A DNA stretch of 64,000 bases, from the NCBI GenBank assembly GCA_027923505.1, contig BROI01000019.1, positions 62,001-126,000 on the forward strand, read 5' to 3'. Source of the stretch: Mayamaea pseudoterrestris. Taxonomy: Eukaryota > Bacillariophyta > Bacillariophyceae > Sellaphorales > Sellaphoraceae. Of this stretch, positions 41,105 to 51,321 are shown one piece after another. Both the position numbers and the translations under genes were made by a program. The notes under the pieces are model-generated. The model was given only the letters and a program-made list of their open reading frames with translations, searched no databases and was not told where the DNA came from. How positions within the stretch are numbered: the first letter of the stretch is position 1; every line of letters starts with the position of its first letter.

Positions 41105-42400
41105 ATGTTTCGATGTCACGCTTCGTCCCACATCACCATGGCGGCAGCTTCCTTGGCAGCCTCGCAAAGGCATGCTATGCGCTTGGTTCCTTACTCTTTA
41201 CTCCAACGAAGCAAAGCAAGCTTTAGAAGTGCCAGAAGAGAAATGTCGGATGATGCGATGGTCGACGCTTCAAGTGACTATAGAAACAGCAGCAGCAGCA
41301 GCAGCAGCAGCATGATCATGACGGAACCAATCCACATTCTCGGCGCTGGAAGCATTGGCTTGCTGCTCGCAGCGTCAATTCGATTGGCCTATCCGAGTTA
41401 TCCAGTGCAGCTGCTAGTTCGAGACCGACAATTGTATCGCAGCATTTTGGAAAATAGCAAGACAGTTACCGTTTGTTTGCGGGGTGCTGCAGAATCAAAC
41501 AATACAAGCAAAGATGCAACTATGCGACATAGACGACCACAGCCTCGACTTGTTGACGTTCCAGCGCAAATCATTGAACCGCAATCACCAAGCGCACTGC
41601 AACGTCCATTGCGAAACTTGATCGTAGCGACCAAGGCGTGGCAAGCCGTTGATGCTGTCGCATCGGTGCGCCATCGGCTCAACTCGTCCTCCAAAGTCAT
41701 TATTTTGTGCAATGGCTCCTTGGCCGTCAAGGAGGAACTGCAACAAGCCATGCGTGAGTGGAGTCATGATGATACAGCTGCTAGTGCTTCGGCTCCATTT
41801 GCTGGAAACCAGCAGTTGCATTTGGCTTGGACTTCGCACGGAGCCTATCGCGAAGAACATGAACCAACTGATCCAGACGACTACATATTTCACGTAGTGC
41901 ATGCCGGTCACGGTCAGCTTGTTTTGGAAGACAACCTTGGCTTGGCCAATTTGCTGCATCAGACGGGTCTCAACGCGACGAGTGTATCGTTTGCCACAAT
42001 CGTCTCTCAACTGTGGGGCAAGCTGGCGGCCAATTGCGTCATTAATCCATTTACAGCTCTGCACAAGTGTCGGAACGGAGAGTTGCTGGAAATGAAGAAT
42101 CGCGGTGAGCATGGCATTGATAGGACGATGCGAAAATTGATTAGTGAAATTGCTCAAGTGGCGCAGGCTGCCCAAGTAAACGGAAGCGGCTTGTCCAGTG
42201 CGGAGCTCGAAGACTTTTGCCTGCAAGTCATGCGTGACACTGCCAACAACAAGTCGAGCATGCTACAGGATGTATTGGCGGGGCAGCCGACGGAAATTGA
42301 TTACATGAATGGATATATAGTGCAGCGAGGACAAGCGTTGGGGATTCCGTGTCCAGCAAACGAGCTGCTTGTCAAGCAAGTAGGCGAGTTGCTGCAATGA
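41105..42400 (+). CDS. Ketopantoate reductase-like protein (ApbA/PanE family)
   Basis: 431 residues. After an N-terminal extension of about 70 residues (basic, Ser-rich, with a poly-Ser run from a (CAG)8 repeat) comes the Rossmann motif HILGAGSIGLLLAASIR. Further family marks: LIVATKAWQAVDAV, ILCNGSLAVKEEL, TSHGAYRE, and the helical C-terminal domain with LWGKLAANCVINPFTALHKC, SSMLQDVLAG and EIDYMNGYIV. The Lys in ATKAWQ and the Asn/Glu pair of the C-terminal domain match the catalytic pattern of 2-dehydropantoate 2-reductase, which makes pantoate for coenzyme A with NADPH. The leader could send it to mitochondria or plastid, but no ASAF-type signal peptide is present. Confidence 0.85.
   Translation: MFRCHASSHITMAAASLAASQRHAMRLVPYSLLQRSKASFRSARREMSDDAMVDASSDYRNSSSSSSSSMIMTEPIHILGAGSIGLLLAASIRLAYPSYPVQLLVRDRQLYRSILENSKTVTVCLRGAAESNNTSKDATMRHRRPQPRLVDVPAQIIEPQSPSALQRPLRNLIVATKAWQAVDAVASVRHRLNSSSKVIILCNGSLAVKEELQQAMREWSHDDTAASASAPFAGNQQLHLAWTSHGAYREEHEPTDPDDYIFHVVHAGHGQLVLEDNLGLANLLHQTGLNATSVSFATIVSQLWGKLAANCVINPFTALHKCRNGELLEMKNRGEHGIDRTMRKLISEIAQVAQAAQVNGSGLSSAELEDFCLQVMRDTANNKSSMLQDVLAGQPTEIDYMNGYIVQRGQALGIPCPANELLVKQVGELLQ
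41287..41310 (+). repeat. (CAG)8 microsatellite coding poly-Ser
   Basis: Read in the AGC frame this gives a serine run in the leader of the ketopantoate reductase-like protein. Confidence 0.88.
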
Positions 42401-42874
42401 TGTAAAAATTTACGACGACTAAAATACAATGTAGAAGTAACAACGCACAACAGAACCAATTTAAAACATGATACTCTACTCCTACATAGGCGACTAGCCC
42501 GTACATCTTCTCATCTTGATTCGAATCTTCCATTACCACAATTACAACGGCGGTGGCGGCGTTGTACACATGATTCTCCAATTCAGTCTTTCAACCAAAC
42601 TAAAGAGTAATGACGCGGCTGCCAAAATAAGATAGGCAGCGACGACCAATTACCAGCCCGTACGGAACCGACCATAGATGCACATCCAACGCTATTATGA
42701 AACTAGCGCGACCGTGTCGCAACGCAGCAATAAAACAAACAGAAACAAGACAAGAAATGAAACAATACAAGAAACCAAACGCCAAAAGTAGATGCAAAGT
42801 CAAGAATCGGCAACGTAGTAACAAGAACACGCATTCTCCAACCAAACCAACATCAACCAAGCTCCTTTCGGAAC
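42401..42874. other. Convergent 3' spacer
   Basis: Between the ends of the ketopantoate reductase-like gene and SEC61A. A/C-rich on the plus strand near 42690-42860; no gene recognised. Confidence 0.55.
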
Positions 42875-44676
42875 TTAGAATCCAAAGGCACCGACGCCGC
42901 CCTCCCTAGTCTCCTTGAGGAACGACTCGTAAAACTGGAAGATGATCGTGACACTCAACAAGATACCCGTTCCGGTTCCAATCGCTCCCATGAAATCAGC
43001 CATGACCGACAATGCGCCAATGCACATGCCTCCAAAGGCCGCCGCCGTGGGAATGTAACGGTTGAGTACGTGAATGAGGGCCGAGTCGCGGTGACCCTTC
43101 ATGACCATTTGGTTGTCGCGAAGCTGCTTGGCAACGTCGCGGGCCGAGGCACCGGAAACTTCAATCCACGTTTTGGAGAACAAGGCGCAGGCCGTCAAGA
43201 TGAAGGTCAAGTAAAAGACGGCATGGAATGGATCGTAAATGATCTCGGCAAACGAGAGTGGCGGCGAAATGTAGTAACTGTGAATTAATGGGGGTGTGAA
43301 TAATGGTATGAGATGAATGCGTTGCACCTTTAAAAAAAGTACGAAAGACAGCACACTTACGCAATGCCTCCCACTGGAACCTTTTGACCCGCCGATCCCT
43401 CCAAATCCTGCCACTTTCCAAGCAGTCGCACAAGCACATTGGTCGGAGCGCGATTGTACAAGAGCTGCGACACAAAGTACAAGTTGGAAACCAAGGCCGT
43501 CTGCAAGATAATGGGCATGTTGGACGTGTAAAAGAGCTTGATTGGGTAGTTGCCCTCCTGTCCGCGGTACTTTTGGTACTTGACCGGCAAATTGACGCGC
43601 CATCCTTGAAAGTAAATGACAATGACAAAGATCAAGACCGTCGCCATGAGATTGGTCAAGTTGGGCAAGTTTTGGCGATACAGTGCCTCCTTCAAGGCGC
43701 GCACCTTGTCGGTGCGCGTGATGAGCAAGTGAAAGAGGGCAATGACGGCGCCTTCAAACTCGGTACCACGACCAGTGTTGATGGTTGTTGGCGAAAAGGC
43801 CTTCCACACAATGGTTTCGCAAATGTTTGTCGCAATAAAGAGCGAAATACCCGATCCAAGACCATAACCCTTTTGAAGCAACTCATCGAGCGTCAAAACA
43901 ATGAGTCCCGAGCAAAAGAGCTGCATAATGATCAAAATGGCGTTACCCGCTCCAATGCTTCCAATGTCTCCATACATGCCCGAAACAACGTAGGCAATGG
44001 CTTCACCAACGGTGATCAAAATGCCAAACAGCTTTTGCGCCCCGCTAAAGAGAGCGCGATCCTCCTTGACATTGTAATCGACTTCAATAATTCTTGAACC
44101 AGCGAGCAACTGCATGACCATGCCCGATGTAACAATGGGACTGATACCGAGCTCCATCAAGGTGCCGCGGTTACTTGCCATGATCTGCGATGCGAAAAAA
44201 GGAGGTTACAGTCAGTCGAGGTTCAATGATGCATGCATACAAGTCTTGACCATGGCATTGCTAAAAAAGATGTAGCATTCAAACATACAATGCGACTCCT
44301 CAAACAATCTCAATCTTGATCATTTTATAACTATTACTTACAACTCTCATCCAGTAGAATGGGTCCGATGACTTGGCAGTCTGAACACCATACAATGGAA
44401 TCTGGCAGCACACCAAAAAGATAAAGAGGGTAATGCTCGTCCAAAGCAACTTTTCGCGAAAGGGAATCTGCGTATAAAGATAGACATATACGAGTGAGTG
44501 GCATGCTATTTCTCACAAGAAACAAGGGTTGCTTCATAGAGGAAATGACTCGCAATCCAATGACTGCATCGGCACTTGTGCTCGTTGTCTGCTATCATCA
44601 TGCGCACCTTGCGATCCGGACTGGCGACCTCGGGGAGGACGCACATGACGGGACGAATCAAGTGAAGGAACCTCAT
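42875..44676 (-). CDS. SEC61A: SEC61 alpha, protein-conducting channel of the ER
   Basis: Four exons: 44676..44608 (23 codons), 44467..44342 (42 codons), 44184..43361 and 43277..42875, giving 473 residues, the usual size. Splicing restores diagnostic joins: [34 protein letters not shown] and [13 protein letters not shown]. The protein has the ten-helix SecY/Sec61 fold; the N-terminal amphipathic helix [11 protein letters not shown], the plug region after CCQIPLYG, the lateral-gate residues near [13 protein letters not shown], and the cytosolic loop with [17 protein letters not shown] are all present. It ends [18 protein letters not shown]61 alpha forms the ER translocon, which in heterokont algae also handles the first step of plastid protein import. 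Highly conserved; no anomalies. Confidence 0.96.
43278..43360 (-). other. SEC61A intron 3
   Basis: 83-nt intron, donor GTAAGT, acceptor TTCACAG. Confidence 0.9.
44185..44341 (-). other. SEC61A intron 2
   Basis: 157-nt intron, donor GTAAGT, acceptor ATCGCAG. Confidence 0.9.
44468..44607 (-). other. SEC61A intron 1
   Basis: 140-nt intron, donor GTGCGC, acceptor ATACGCAG. Confidence 0.88.
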
Positions 44677-44964
44677 GGCTACTACTACAAAAACAACTGC
44701 AGTAACAACAGCAAGATCAATAAACAATCTGATGCGGACCGTTGCTCGTTGTGGATGATGAGTGTTTGGCTGCGCGAAACGTGAGGCTGGAAAATCGTCA
44801 AGTACCGAAGCGACGACAAGACTCGCCAAGTCACGAGTCGAGCGAAGCCGCGCGTTTCGTTGCACTTGGAGGATCGCGACGACCGCGATGGACGACGAAA
44901 CATCACGCATCGACCGACCTTCCAAGCCTCAGTTACTATATACCGCAATTGCTTCCTTATCACA

Positions 44965-46503
44965 ATGTCTCGTCCTCGGTGTCGATCGGTTACGCTCGCG
45001 GTGCTACTGCTGCAGACGTGTACAACATTCTCCGCTGCGTTTACACTGTCATCATCGCATGTTCGACGCCCCTCGACGCAACATCAATCATCATTGACAG
45101 CGCTACAAAGCAGCAATCAGAATACTCCAGACGACAATGAAATTAATAAACTGATTGGAAAGCGAGATCAAATCAAGCGCAAGCGGCAGGAGGACATGGA
45201 ACAAAAGGTGGAGCAGCTGGCGGAAAAGATTGGACCCGTGGTTGACTTTGACTTGGATTCACTGCCCGAGTTTCAAACGTTGCGAATCGCGAGAAATAAC
45301 AAGGAAAGTGATGATAGCAGCAGCAAGACTAGATCAAAGGAAACTGACGCTAAAAAGCAGCAAGATTTTGCCATTATCGATTTCCTAGCCGACTACTCCG
45401 ACGAAAATGACTTTCACGTTCCCAACCGCATGGGCATTTCCACCGTCGCATGGGGTGACGCTTCGCGCAACTTTGTGCTATCGAGTGGAGGCGGCAAGTC
45501 GAAATCCACAAAACTGTCCAAGCAAATGATGCAGGCTGGCAAGTTTGTTGCCGGCGACGTGTTGCTGGCGCATCGAACTTGCTTAATGGGCGGATTGAGT
45601 TTGATCGAAACAAGCTCCAGCTACGGCGCCAGTGCCGGCAAGCAGCAACAATCCTCCTGCGACTTGGTGCAGCAGTGCTTGAGTGCGGCGCAAGCTGATG
45701 GTTTGCCGGAAACGCTACTGGTGGCATCGGCGCAGTCAAACGCGCCGTGGAACAAAATAGTGGCGCCGTGGCGTCCCAACAAGGTAGTTTCTGATTTGGA
45801 ATCGACGCTGACGAGCATGAAGATGGAAATGCTGGAATTGTTCACACTGCCAAAGTCGCGTTTCGCGCCATCCGCAATGGTGGCCAAGTCTCTGGCGGCT
45901 GCCATTGAATCTGGACTCTGTCTCTACGTGGGAGTGGAAGGTGAGACCAGCGCCGGAACCTTGAAACGCATACAACGAAAACTGGAGGACCGAGACGTCA
46001 TATTGACGAGCAACACGTTTGAATTTTCACTGACCAATCGCAAGCACGCCAAAATGTTGGACGTTTGCAAGTCGCTTGGTGTCATTCCATTGATTCGCAA
46101 TCCACTCGACGGCGGACTAGCATCCGGTGTTTACACGGCCACGAATCCTTCCGGAGGCCAAGCTGGAACGGCGCGCGGCAAGTTTTCGTTCAAGCAGCTG
46201 GATAAACTCCAACCGCTGCATAGCGTTTTGGAGACGGTGGCTGAACGCGTGGAAACGCGAGTGCGACGAGAGGCGAACAACGTCAAGGAAAAGTTTCAGT
46301 CACGTGCTGGACCACCAAAGATCAATACGGATATAACAACGACGCAAGTGGCTCTTCACTATGTCATTGCCAAGGGTGGCGTGCCATTACCAGAAGTGAA
46401 TACGCTAAAGCAAGCTAATGAAGTGTTGGGCTGTTTAGGATGGACATTGACGGACGAAGAAGTCAGCATGTTGGATTCAGCAGCGGCCTTGTGTGAGCTA
46501 TAA
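44965..46503 (+). CDS. Plastid-leader aldo/keto reductase-like protein with degenerate active site
   Basis: 512 residues from the ATG at 44965; the frame is open further upstream, but this ATG gives a proper signal peptide ending TFSAAFTLSS (Phe+1 plastid site). A charged coiled segment (about 60-135) follows, then an AKR TIM barrel from about residue 150. Barrel marks: NRMGISTVAWGD, LIETSSSYG, AIESGLCLYVGVEGE, IRNPLDGGLASGVY and the C-terminal VPLPEVNTLKQANEVLGCLGW. The catalytic Tyr is kept in ETSSSYG (about 220), but the usual Asp is Glu (about 215), the Lys position reads VASAQ (about 257) and the His position reads LFTLP (about 293). It may therefore bind nucleotide without normal reductase activity. 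Divergent from SEC61A across less than 300 bp. Confidence 0.78.
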   Translation: MSRPRCRSVTLAVLLLQTCTTFSAAFTLSSSHVRRPSTQHQSSLTALQSSNQNTPDDNEINKLIGKRDQIKRKRQEDMEQKVEQLAEKIGPVVDFDLDSLPEFQTLRIARNNKESDDSSSKTRSKETDAKKQQDFAIIDFLADYSDENDFHVPNRMGISTVAWGDASRNFVLSSGGGKSKSTKLSKQMMQAGKFVAGDVLLAHRTCLMGGLSLIETSSSYGASAGKQQQSSCDLVQQCLSAAQADGLPETLLVASAQSNAPWNKIVAPWRPNKVVSDLESTLTSMKMEMLELFTLPKSRFAPSAMVAKSLAAAIESGLCLYVGVEGETSAGTLKRIQRKLEDRDVILTSNTFEFSLTNRKHAKMLDVCKSLGVIPLIRNPLDGGLASGVYTATNPSGGQAGTARGKFSFKQLDKLQPLHSVLETVAERVETRVRREANNVKEKFQSRAGPPKINTDITTTQVALHYVIAKGGVPLPEVNTLKQANEVLGCLGWTLTDEEVSMLDSAAALCEL

Positions 46504-46696
46504 CATGCAATATATGTAGACTAAATTTGTGTGGAGTTCATGCGCTAGCCTCCTAGCGATCCAAAGCGGTTATCGATTATTCGCATAAACGCGCATTGTG
46601 TAATGTAGCAGTAGTTTTAAAACAAACAGTTTGAAAATCGGAAACTCGATCAACATTAATTATTTTTGACCACTGCATGATACTCAGCAAATGGTA

Positions 46697-49192
46697 TTAC
46701 AAGACGCTGGAGAAGGGATTGAACGAGCAACCAGCGTGCTGTATAGCTTCCAAGGCGCGCCGAGCACGCTCCTCCTGTCGAGCCAATTCTGCAGATCGTT
46801 GATCCTTCAAGCGAGAGCGAACTTCCTGACTGTAGGCGGCACGCTCCTCGTTGGCCTTTTGAGATCGCCATTGAAAGTGACGACTCTTCTCCTTGGCGCG
46901 CAAGGCGAGGGACATGCGACGGCGCTGCTTACATTCGCGAATATATTCCTCAACATCTTGACGAGCTTGTGTTTCTAGCTCAAAGTTGGAATGGTTGTAT
47001 TGTTGTTCTTGCAGCTGCTGTTCCTTGGCTTCAATTCGACGGACATGCGCTTCTTTGCCACGATATTGGAGCGACGTTCGATCGCGGGCAGCACACTTGC
47101 TATTGTACTGGTCGACATCCTTTTGGGCACCAGCCTTCCACTCTTCGTCGGCAGATTGCTGCTGAAGCTCCTTCTCGCGCAACTCCTTTTCGACCTGGCG
47201 ATGATGCTGGGATTGCTCACCTCGAAGCTGGAGCGAGTTGCGGCGATCCTCCTCCAAACTAGCCAGATACTTCTTAGCATCCTCCTCGCCAGCCCACTTG
47301 AGAACCAATGACTCGCGTTCTTTTTCCAACGCCAGTGATTCAAGCTCCTTCATGACTTTTGCACGACGAAAGGCTTCTTTGTTGCGCCAAGCCAAGGATT
47401 CGCGATGCTCCGCCTCCAACTGGCGTTTGTATTCCGCCGCATCCTTTTCACCTGCCCACTTGAGCTCTAAATTTTCATGTTCGGCAGCAATGAGTTGATC
47501 GCGATGCTGATCTTGCTGCAGGCGCTGCCGTAAGGCGTAGTTGTTGCGTTGGGCAAGACTTTGGCGCCGTCGCGCATCCTCCTGACGACGGTACTCGTCG
47601 GCATCTCGCTCGCCATCAAGCTTGAGCTGAATACTCTTTGATTCAAGTGCTTGTTCCTTCTCTTGCTGCGTGCGAGTGAGCTCGCGTCGATGCTTTGCTT
47701 CCTTGTTGGCCAACGCAAGGTTTTCGCGCTCCGTTTGCTCTAACTGACGCTTGTACTCCTCTACATCTTTTTCGGCAGCCCACTTTAGTTGGTATGAATC
47801 ATGCTCAGCTGCAAGCTGTTCGCTTCGTTCCATCATTTCCTGCTTGCGAATCAATCGAGCATGCTCGTTGCGTTGCGCCAAACTCTGGCGCTGTTCCTTC
47901 TGCAACTGGCGTTGATAGTCGTCCGCATCCTTTTGCGCCTGCCACTTGAGCTCCAAAGAAGCATGTTCCGCTGCTGCCGCTTGATTCTGTCGTTGCTCCT
48001 CCTCCTGACGAATCATTCGCGCGTGTGCGTTGCGGTTTGCCAAACTGAGTCGTCGCTCCGCCTCCAATTTATGCTTTTCCTCGTCAACGTCACGCTCCGC
48101 TGCCAGTTTAAGCTGAATGCTCGCAGACTCTTGTTCAAGTCGCTCGGATTCCATTTGCTGGTGCAGCAGGCGAATGCGACGGGCATCACCGTTGCGAAAG
48201 GCAAAGCTTTGACGACGATTCTCCGCGTACTGCTGTTTGGCATTCATTTGCATGCGACTCGCTTCGTAACGCTCTTCGTAGAGAATCTCATCTTCCTGAA
48301 TCAGCTGCAGTTTGAGTTGCTCCTGACCTTGCTTGTTATTGTTTCGCAAACGTGTTCGCGCCGCAATGGACATGCGCCGACGGCTCTCTCGTTCGTCTTT
48401 CAAAGCTTGCTGGTGGTCGCGAAACACGGCTGACTTGAACTGAGATTCATGTTCCAGTTGCTCCAACTGCTGCGCTTTATTGTCTTGTTCCTTTTGCGCC
48501 TTTGTTTGACTCTTGTTGGATGACAATGTTTGCTGCAATCGCAAAAGACGAAGGCGCTGCTGGTTTGACTGCTGATGAAACGACTCTGCTTCCAATTTGT
48601 CATGCATCCATTCTTGTTTGAGTTGCATCGTTTGCTGAAACTTAATATGGTTTGTCTCCTGTTTCGCTTTACGAGCAGCATTCATTGTTGGATTGATACT
48701 CATGGCTGACTTTACCGACGCAGATGCTTGTTGAATGGCGTCTTGAGTCTTTTTGACGCGATCCTTGTCGAATCGCCGAAAGGTAGTAGCTGGACGTTGC
48801 TGCTGCTGCGGAATGCGCTTTGGAGCGACTGCTTTCGTAGTGGATGCAAGCGAGTTGACCGACAATGGAAACGGCGCATTTTCTTTTTCCTTGTGCGTGG
48901 TCGTTTGAATAATTTTGTCAAAGGGCAAGTTGTTCGTCACGTTGCGTCGCGTAGTTGTAGCAGTTGCTGCAATGGAAGTATCTGTCGATTTGTCGAGCAA
49001 GTCTGGCGACTGCATGTTCTTCTTCTTGTCTGATCCATGCGCAAGGGATTCATTTGGAGAGCTATGATGCTCGCGACTAAAATCGGGAGACGGCGAATAG
49101 ACGAGACTCAAATCGCTCACATCTCCGTCGTCCTCCTCCAAAATGACGTCTCCAAAAACACTGTAAGCCTTTTCCAGTTTACTGTTCGACAT
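46697..49192 (-). CDS. Coiled-coil protein with ten exact 54-residue repeats
   Basis: 831 residues, single frame. Residues 1-180 are Ser/Thr/Asn-rich and disordered. From about 180 the protein is a continuous charged helix built of 54-residue units. Each unit carries R-x-x-S-[LF]-x-x-R, for example RRRMSIAAR, RRQSFAFRN, RRLSLANRN and DRRNSLQLRG. The motif Ser falls at 275, 329, 383, 437, (Asn at 491), 545, 599, 653, 707 and 761, always 54 apart with no insertion or deletion. From residue 361 the units also share LKWAGEKDxxEY. The pattern suggests a rigid rod with a fixed axial period; RRxS resembles a basophilic-kinase site. I do not recognise a family. Cytoskeletal, basal-body or cell-wall patterning roles are guesses. 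Confidence 0.85.
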   Translation of the reverse strand: MSNSKLEKAYSVFGDVILEEDDGDVSDLSLVYSPSPDFSREHHSSPNESLAHGSDKKKNMQSPDLLDKSTDTSIAATATTTRRNVTNNLPFDKIIQTTTHKEKENAPFPLSVNSLASTTKAVAPKRIPQQQQRPATTFRRFDKDRVKKTQDAIQQASASVKSAMSINPTMNAARKAKQETNHIKFQQTMQLKQEWMHDKLEAESFHQQSNQQRLRLLRLQQTLSSNKSQTKAQKEQDNKAQQLEQLEHESQFKSAVFRDHQQALKDERESRRRMSIAARTRLRNNNKQGQEQLKLQLIQEDEILYEERYEASRMQMNAKQQYAENRRQSFAFRNGDARRIRLLHQQMESERLEQESASIQLKLAAERDVDEEKHKLEAERRLSLANRNAHARMIRQEEEQRQNQAAAAEHASLELKWQAQKDADDYQRQLQKEQRQSLAQRNEHARLIRKQEMMERSEQLAAEHDSYQLKWAAEKDVEEYKRQLEQTERENLALANKEAKHRRELTRTQQEKEQALESKSIQLKLDGERDADEYRRQEDARRRQSLAQRNNYALRQRLQQDQHRDQLIAAEHENLELKWAGEKDAAEYKRQLEAEHRESLAWRNKEAFRRAKVMKELESLALEKERESLVLKWAGEEDAKKYLASLEEDRRNSLQLRGEQSQHHRQVEKELREKELQQQSADEEWKAGAQKDVDQYNSKCAARDRTSLQYRGKEAHVRRIEAKEQQLQEQQYNHSNFELETQARQDVEEYIRECKQRRRMSLALRAKEKSRHFQWRSQKANEERAAYSQEVRSRLKDQRSAELARQEERARRALEAIQHAGCSFNPFSSVL

Positions 49193-49909
49193 GATGCAAA
49201 TCTAAATATCAGACTCTCGGCGTATGATTGATTGTCAGAATCGCTATTGTCGCTAATAAGCTGGAATTTGGTGCAGCAAAGTGCAGACGAATGCAAATTG
49301 GATGGCAGGCGCGATCAACAGGTCGTTACTTGCAAGTCAGAATTTTAAATCAGCTTGATACTAAAAACTCTTTGCTTTTAATTCTGGTAATAGTAGTAGG
49401 CAATCGAGACTGGCGGTGATAGTCTGTTGCAATTCCAAAGACGACGGATCGAGTGTCATCCATGGTCGACTGCATCCAGCAACGACATTTCAGTGGTGTT
49501 ACGACGTCAAACCGTTGCAGGCAAGGCTCGCTCGCCACGGGGCAGGCAGTTTCCGTGGGCTCATCTCACATTCTCAAGTTGCATGATCGTAAGCTATACC
49601 GCTATAATATTTCTATACCTCCCACATGTATGTATCGGCATGTTTGTAAGTGATAAACGAGTAGATATATCATTTTGGCAGTAGCAGCTTCTGAATCCTG
49701 GCGTGAACGAGTCGGTATCTTTGGACCCCTCCTTCACAATCCACGAACGCGATCCGACATGATGACGTTTGGGTTAGTCAGGAAGAATTTCCGTCGACCT
49801 CCCATCACAACATCAATCAAGGTGTTCCCGCATATTGTGCATGTAACAGTCAACAATATACATATATACATGACATAAGATAACAATCAGTCAACCACTT
49901 TCCATTTGG
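49193..49909. other. Divergent intergenic region
   Basis: About 700 bp between the repeat-rod gene (minus) and the Popeye-like gene (plus). AT-rich near 49590-49680 and 49850-49880 with CATA/TATA runs. No gene or RNA recognised. Confidence 0.5.
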
Positions 49910-50972
49910 ATGCAACTTGGCAGCTTGTTCTTCACTCTGGGAGCCGTGCACGCCGACATTCTCGTCATTCGCTTCTTCATGGTGAGCGCCTATTCTTGCC
50001 TCTTTCTCCAAGCCGTCTTGGGTGGACCGCTCTGGCCGTATGCAGCAGATACAAGCAATGAAAGTTTAAAACTAGACGCGCTGCTATGGTCAATACTAAA
50101 CTTGTACTTGCATGGATTTTCCTTGGTTGTTTTGTTGACCGACGAAGCCAAAGTACAATTGACCGACGATCAAGCTGCACTCTGGCGACTCTTTTACCGA
50201 ACTGGTGGCATGTCGGAGCGAATTTTCTACGAAGTCATGGTTTCCAATGGGCATGTGCAAGTTGTCGAGTGCGACGCAGACACAACTCTGGACACAGACA
50301 ATCACTTTTACATTCTCTATCAAGGCAGCGTCACAATGCACATTCAGGATGCGCGTGGAGAATCCATTGACCGACAAGTAGGCAGGGGCGAAATTTTTGA
50401 TTTCAAGCATCTTGGGATGCTCAACCAAAGCAAATACTTCCAGGAAACGTTTATACGCTGCGAAACAAAGACCAAGGCCAAGTTCTTCCAATTCAGCAAA
50501 GATTCCATGTCGCAAATAGCTCACCACCCGCTTTCCAAGGTGGTTTGGCAGTCGCTTTTGATCAACAATCTGTCTAGAGCTGTGGCCAACGCTCGAAGAG
50601 GCAATTTGTTTGTGAGCGAGGAATGTGCCGACGACATTTTTGCGCCACTTGCAAGTTGGGAGCTGCCTGACGCTACAAAGGCTGGTTCGGGTCAAACGCT
50701 TCACCATCCATTCCAGTACATTTGGTTGTCCATGCGACGGTCCTGTTACTACCCGTGGCCATGTGGTCGGTCGACGCCTGGAATGCGGCAGACGCAGCTG
50801 GCGGCGCCAGTGTCATTGACAAACGTGTCGGCTGGATCCTCGCGTTCCGACATGGAACGCGCCGTATCATATCCGTGAATGTTTGCAGGTGCGCGATTCA
50901 AAGGGACCGATTGTGTTTGAACTGGAGCCTTTCATCGCAGCCAAAGTGAATCTAATCTTGATATGTTGGTGA
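49910..50972 (+). CDS. Popeye-like cyclic-nucleotide-binding-fold protein; C-terminus unresolved
   Basis: The frame from the ATG at 49910 shows the Popeye domain layout: two or three N-terminal hydrophobic helices (about 1-75, with HADILVIRFFMVSAYSCLF and LLWSILNLYLHGFSLVVLL), then LTDEAKVQLTDDQAALWRLF and a beta-roll like the cAMP-binding fold (DNHFYILYQGSVTMHI, VGRGEIFDFKHLGM). POPDC proteins bind cAMP and act in membranes. The continuous frame ends at 50878, but its last 50 or so residues look non-coding. A different frame, 50835-50972, reads DPRVPTWNAPYHIRECLQV and GPIVFELEPFIAAKVN, a far more natural ending, so an unrecognised splice or frame change lies near 50700-50830. Confidence 0.6.
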
Positions 50973-51321
50973 CAAAAAATAGCGCCAAGTTTTCGGCTCC
51001 ATTTTCGCCGTCTTCAAGCACTGCTACGCCACGCAACTTTTAAAATCTCCCAGTCTATTTGATCAGCTTCGTTGCAGCATTGCGTGTTGTCAGCTGCATT
51101 AAGATGGGGTCGAGTATAGAAGTAGTAGTAAAGCATCAAAAGCATCATTCAATTCCGCCGTTCACATAGCAAACCATGTCTTTTCAGTCCCGGAAGGATA
51201 CGCGCACGTTTGGAGTCGACGCTTTCGTGTCGTCGCATCGTCCGCTTTCCTCCTGCCACTTGCTATTCCTCGCTCTGTATTCTACAACCTTAATCCGATT
51301 TCAGCCTTATACATTAATTGT
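50973..51321. other. Intergenic region
   Basis: Between two plus-strand genes. Should hold the promoter of the CCCH gene; nothing else seen. Confidence 0.5.
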
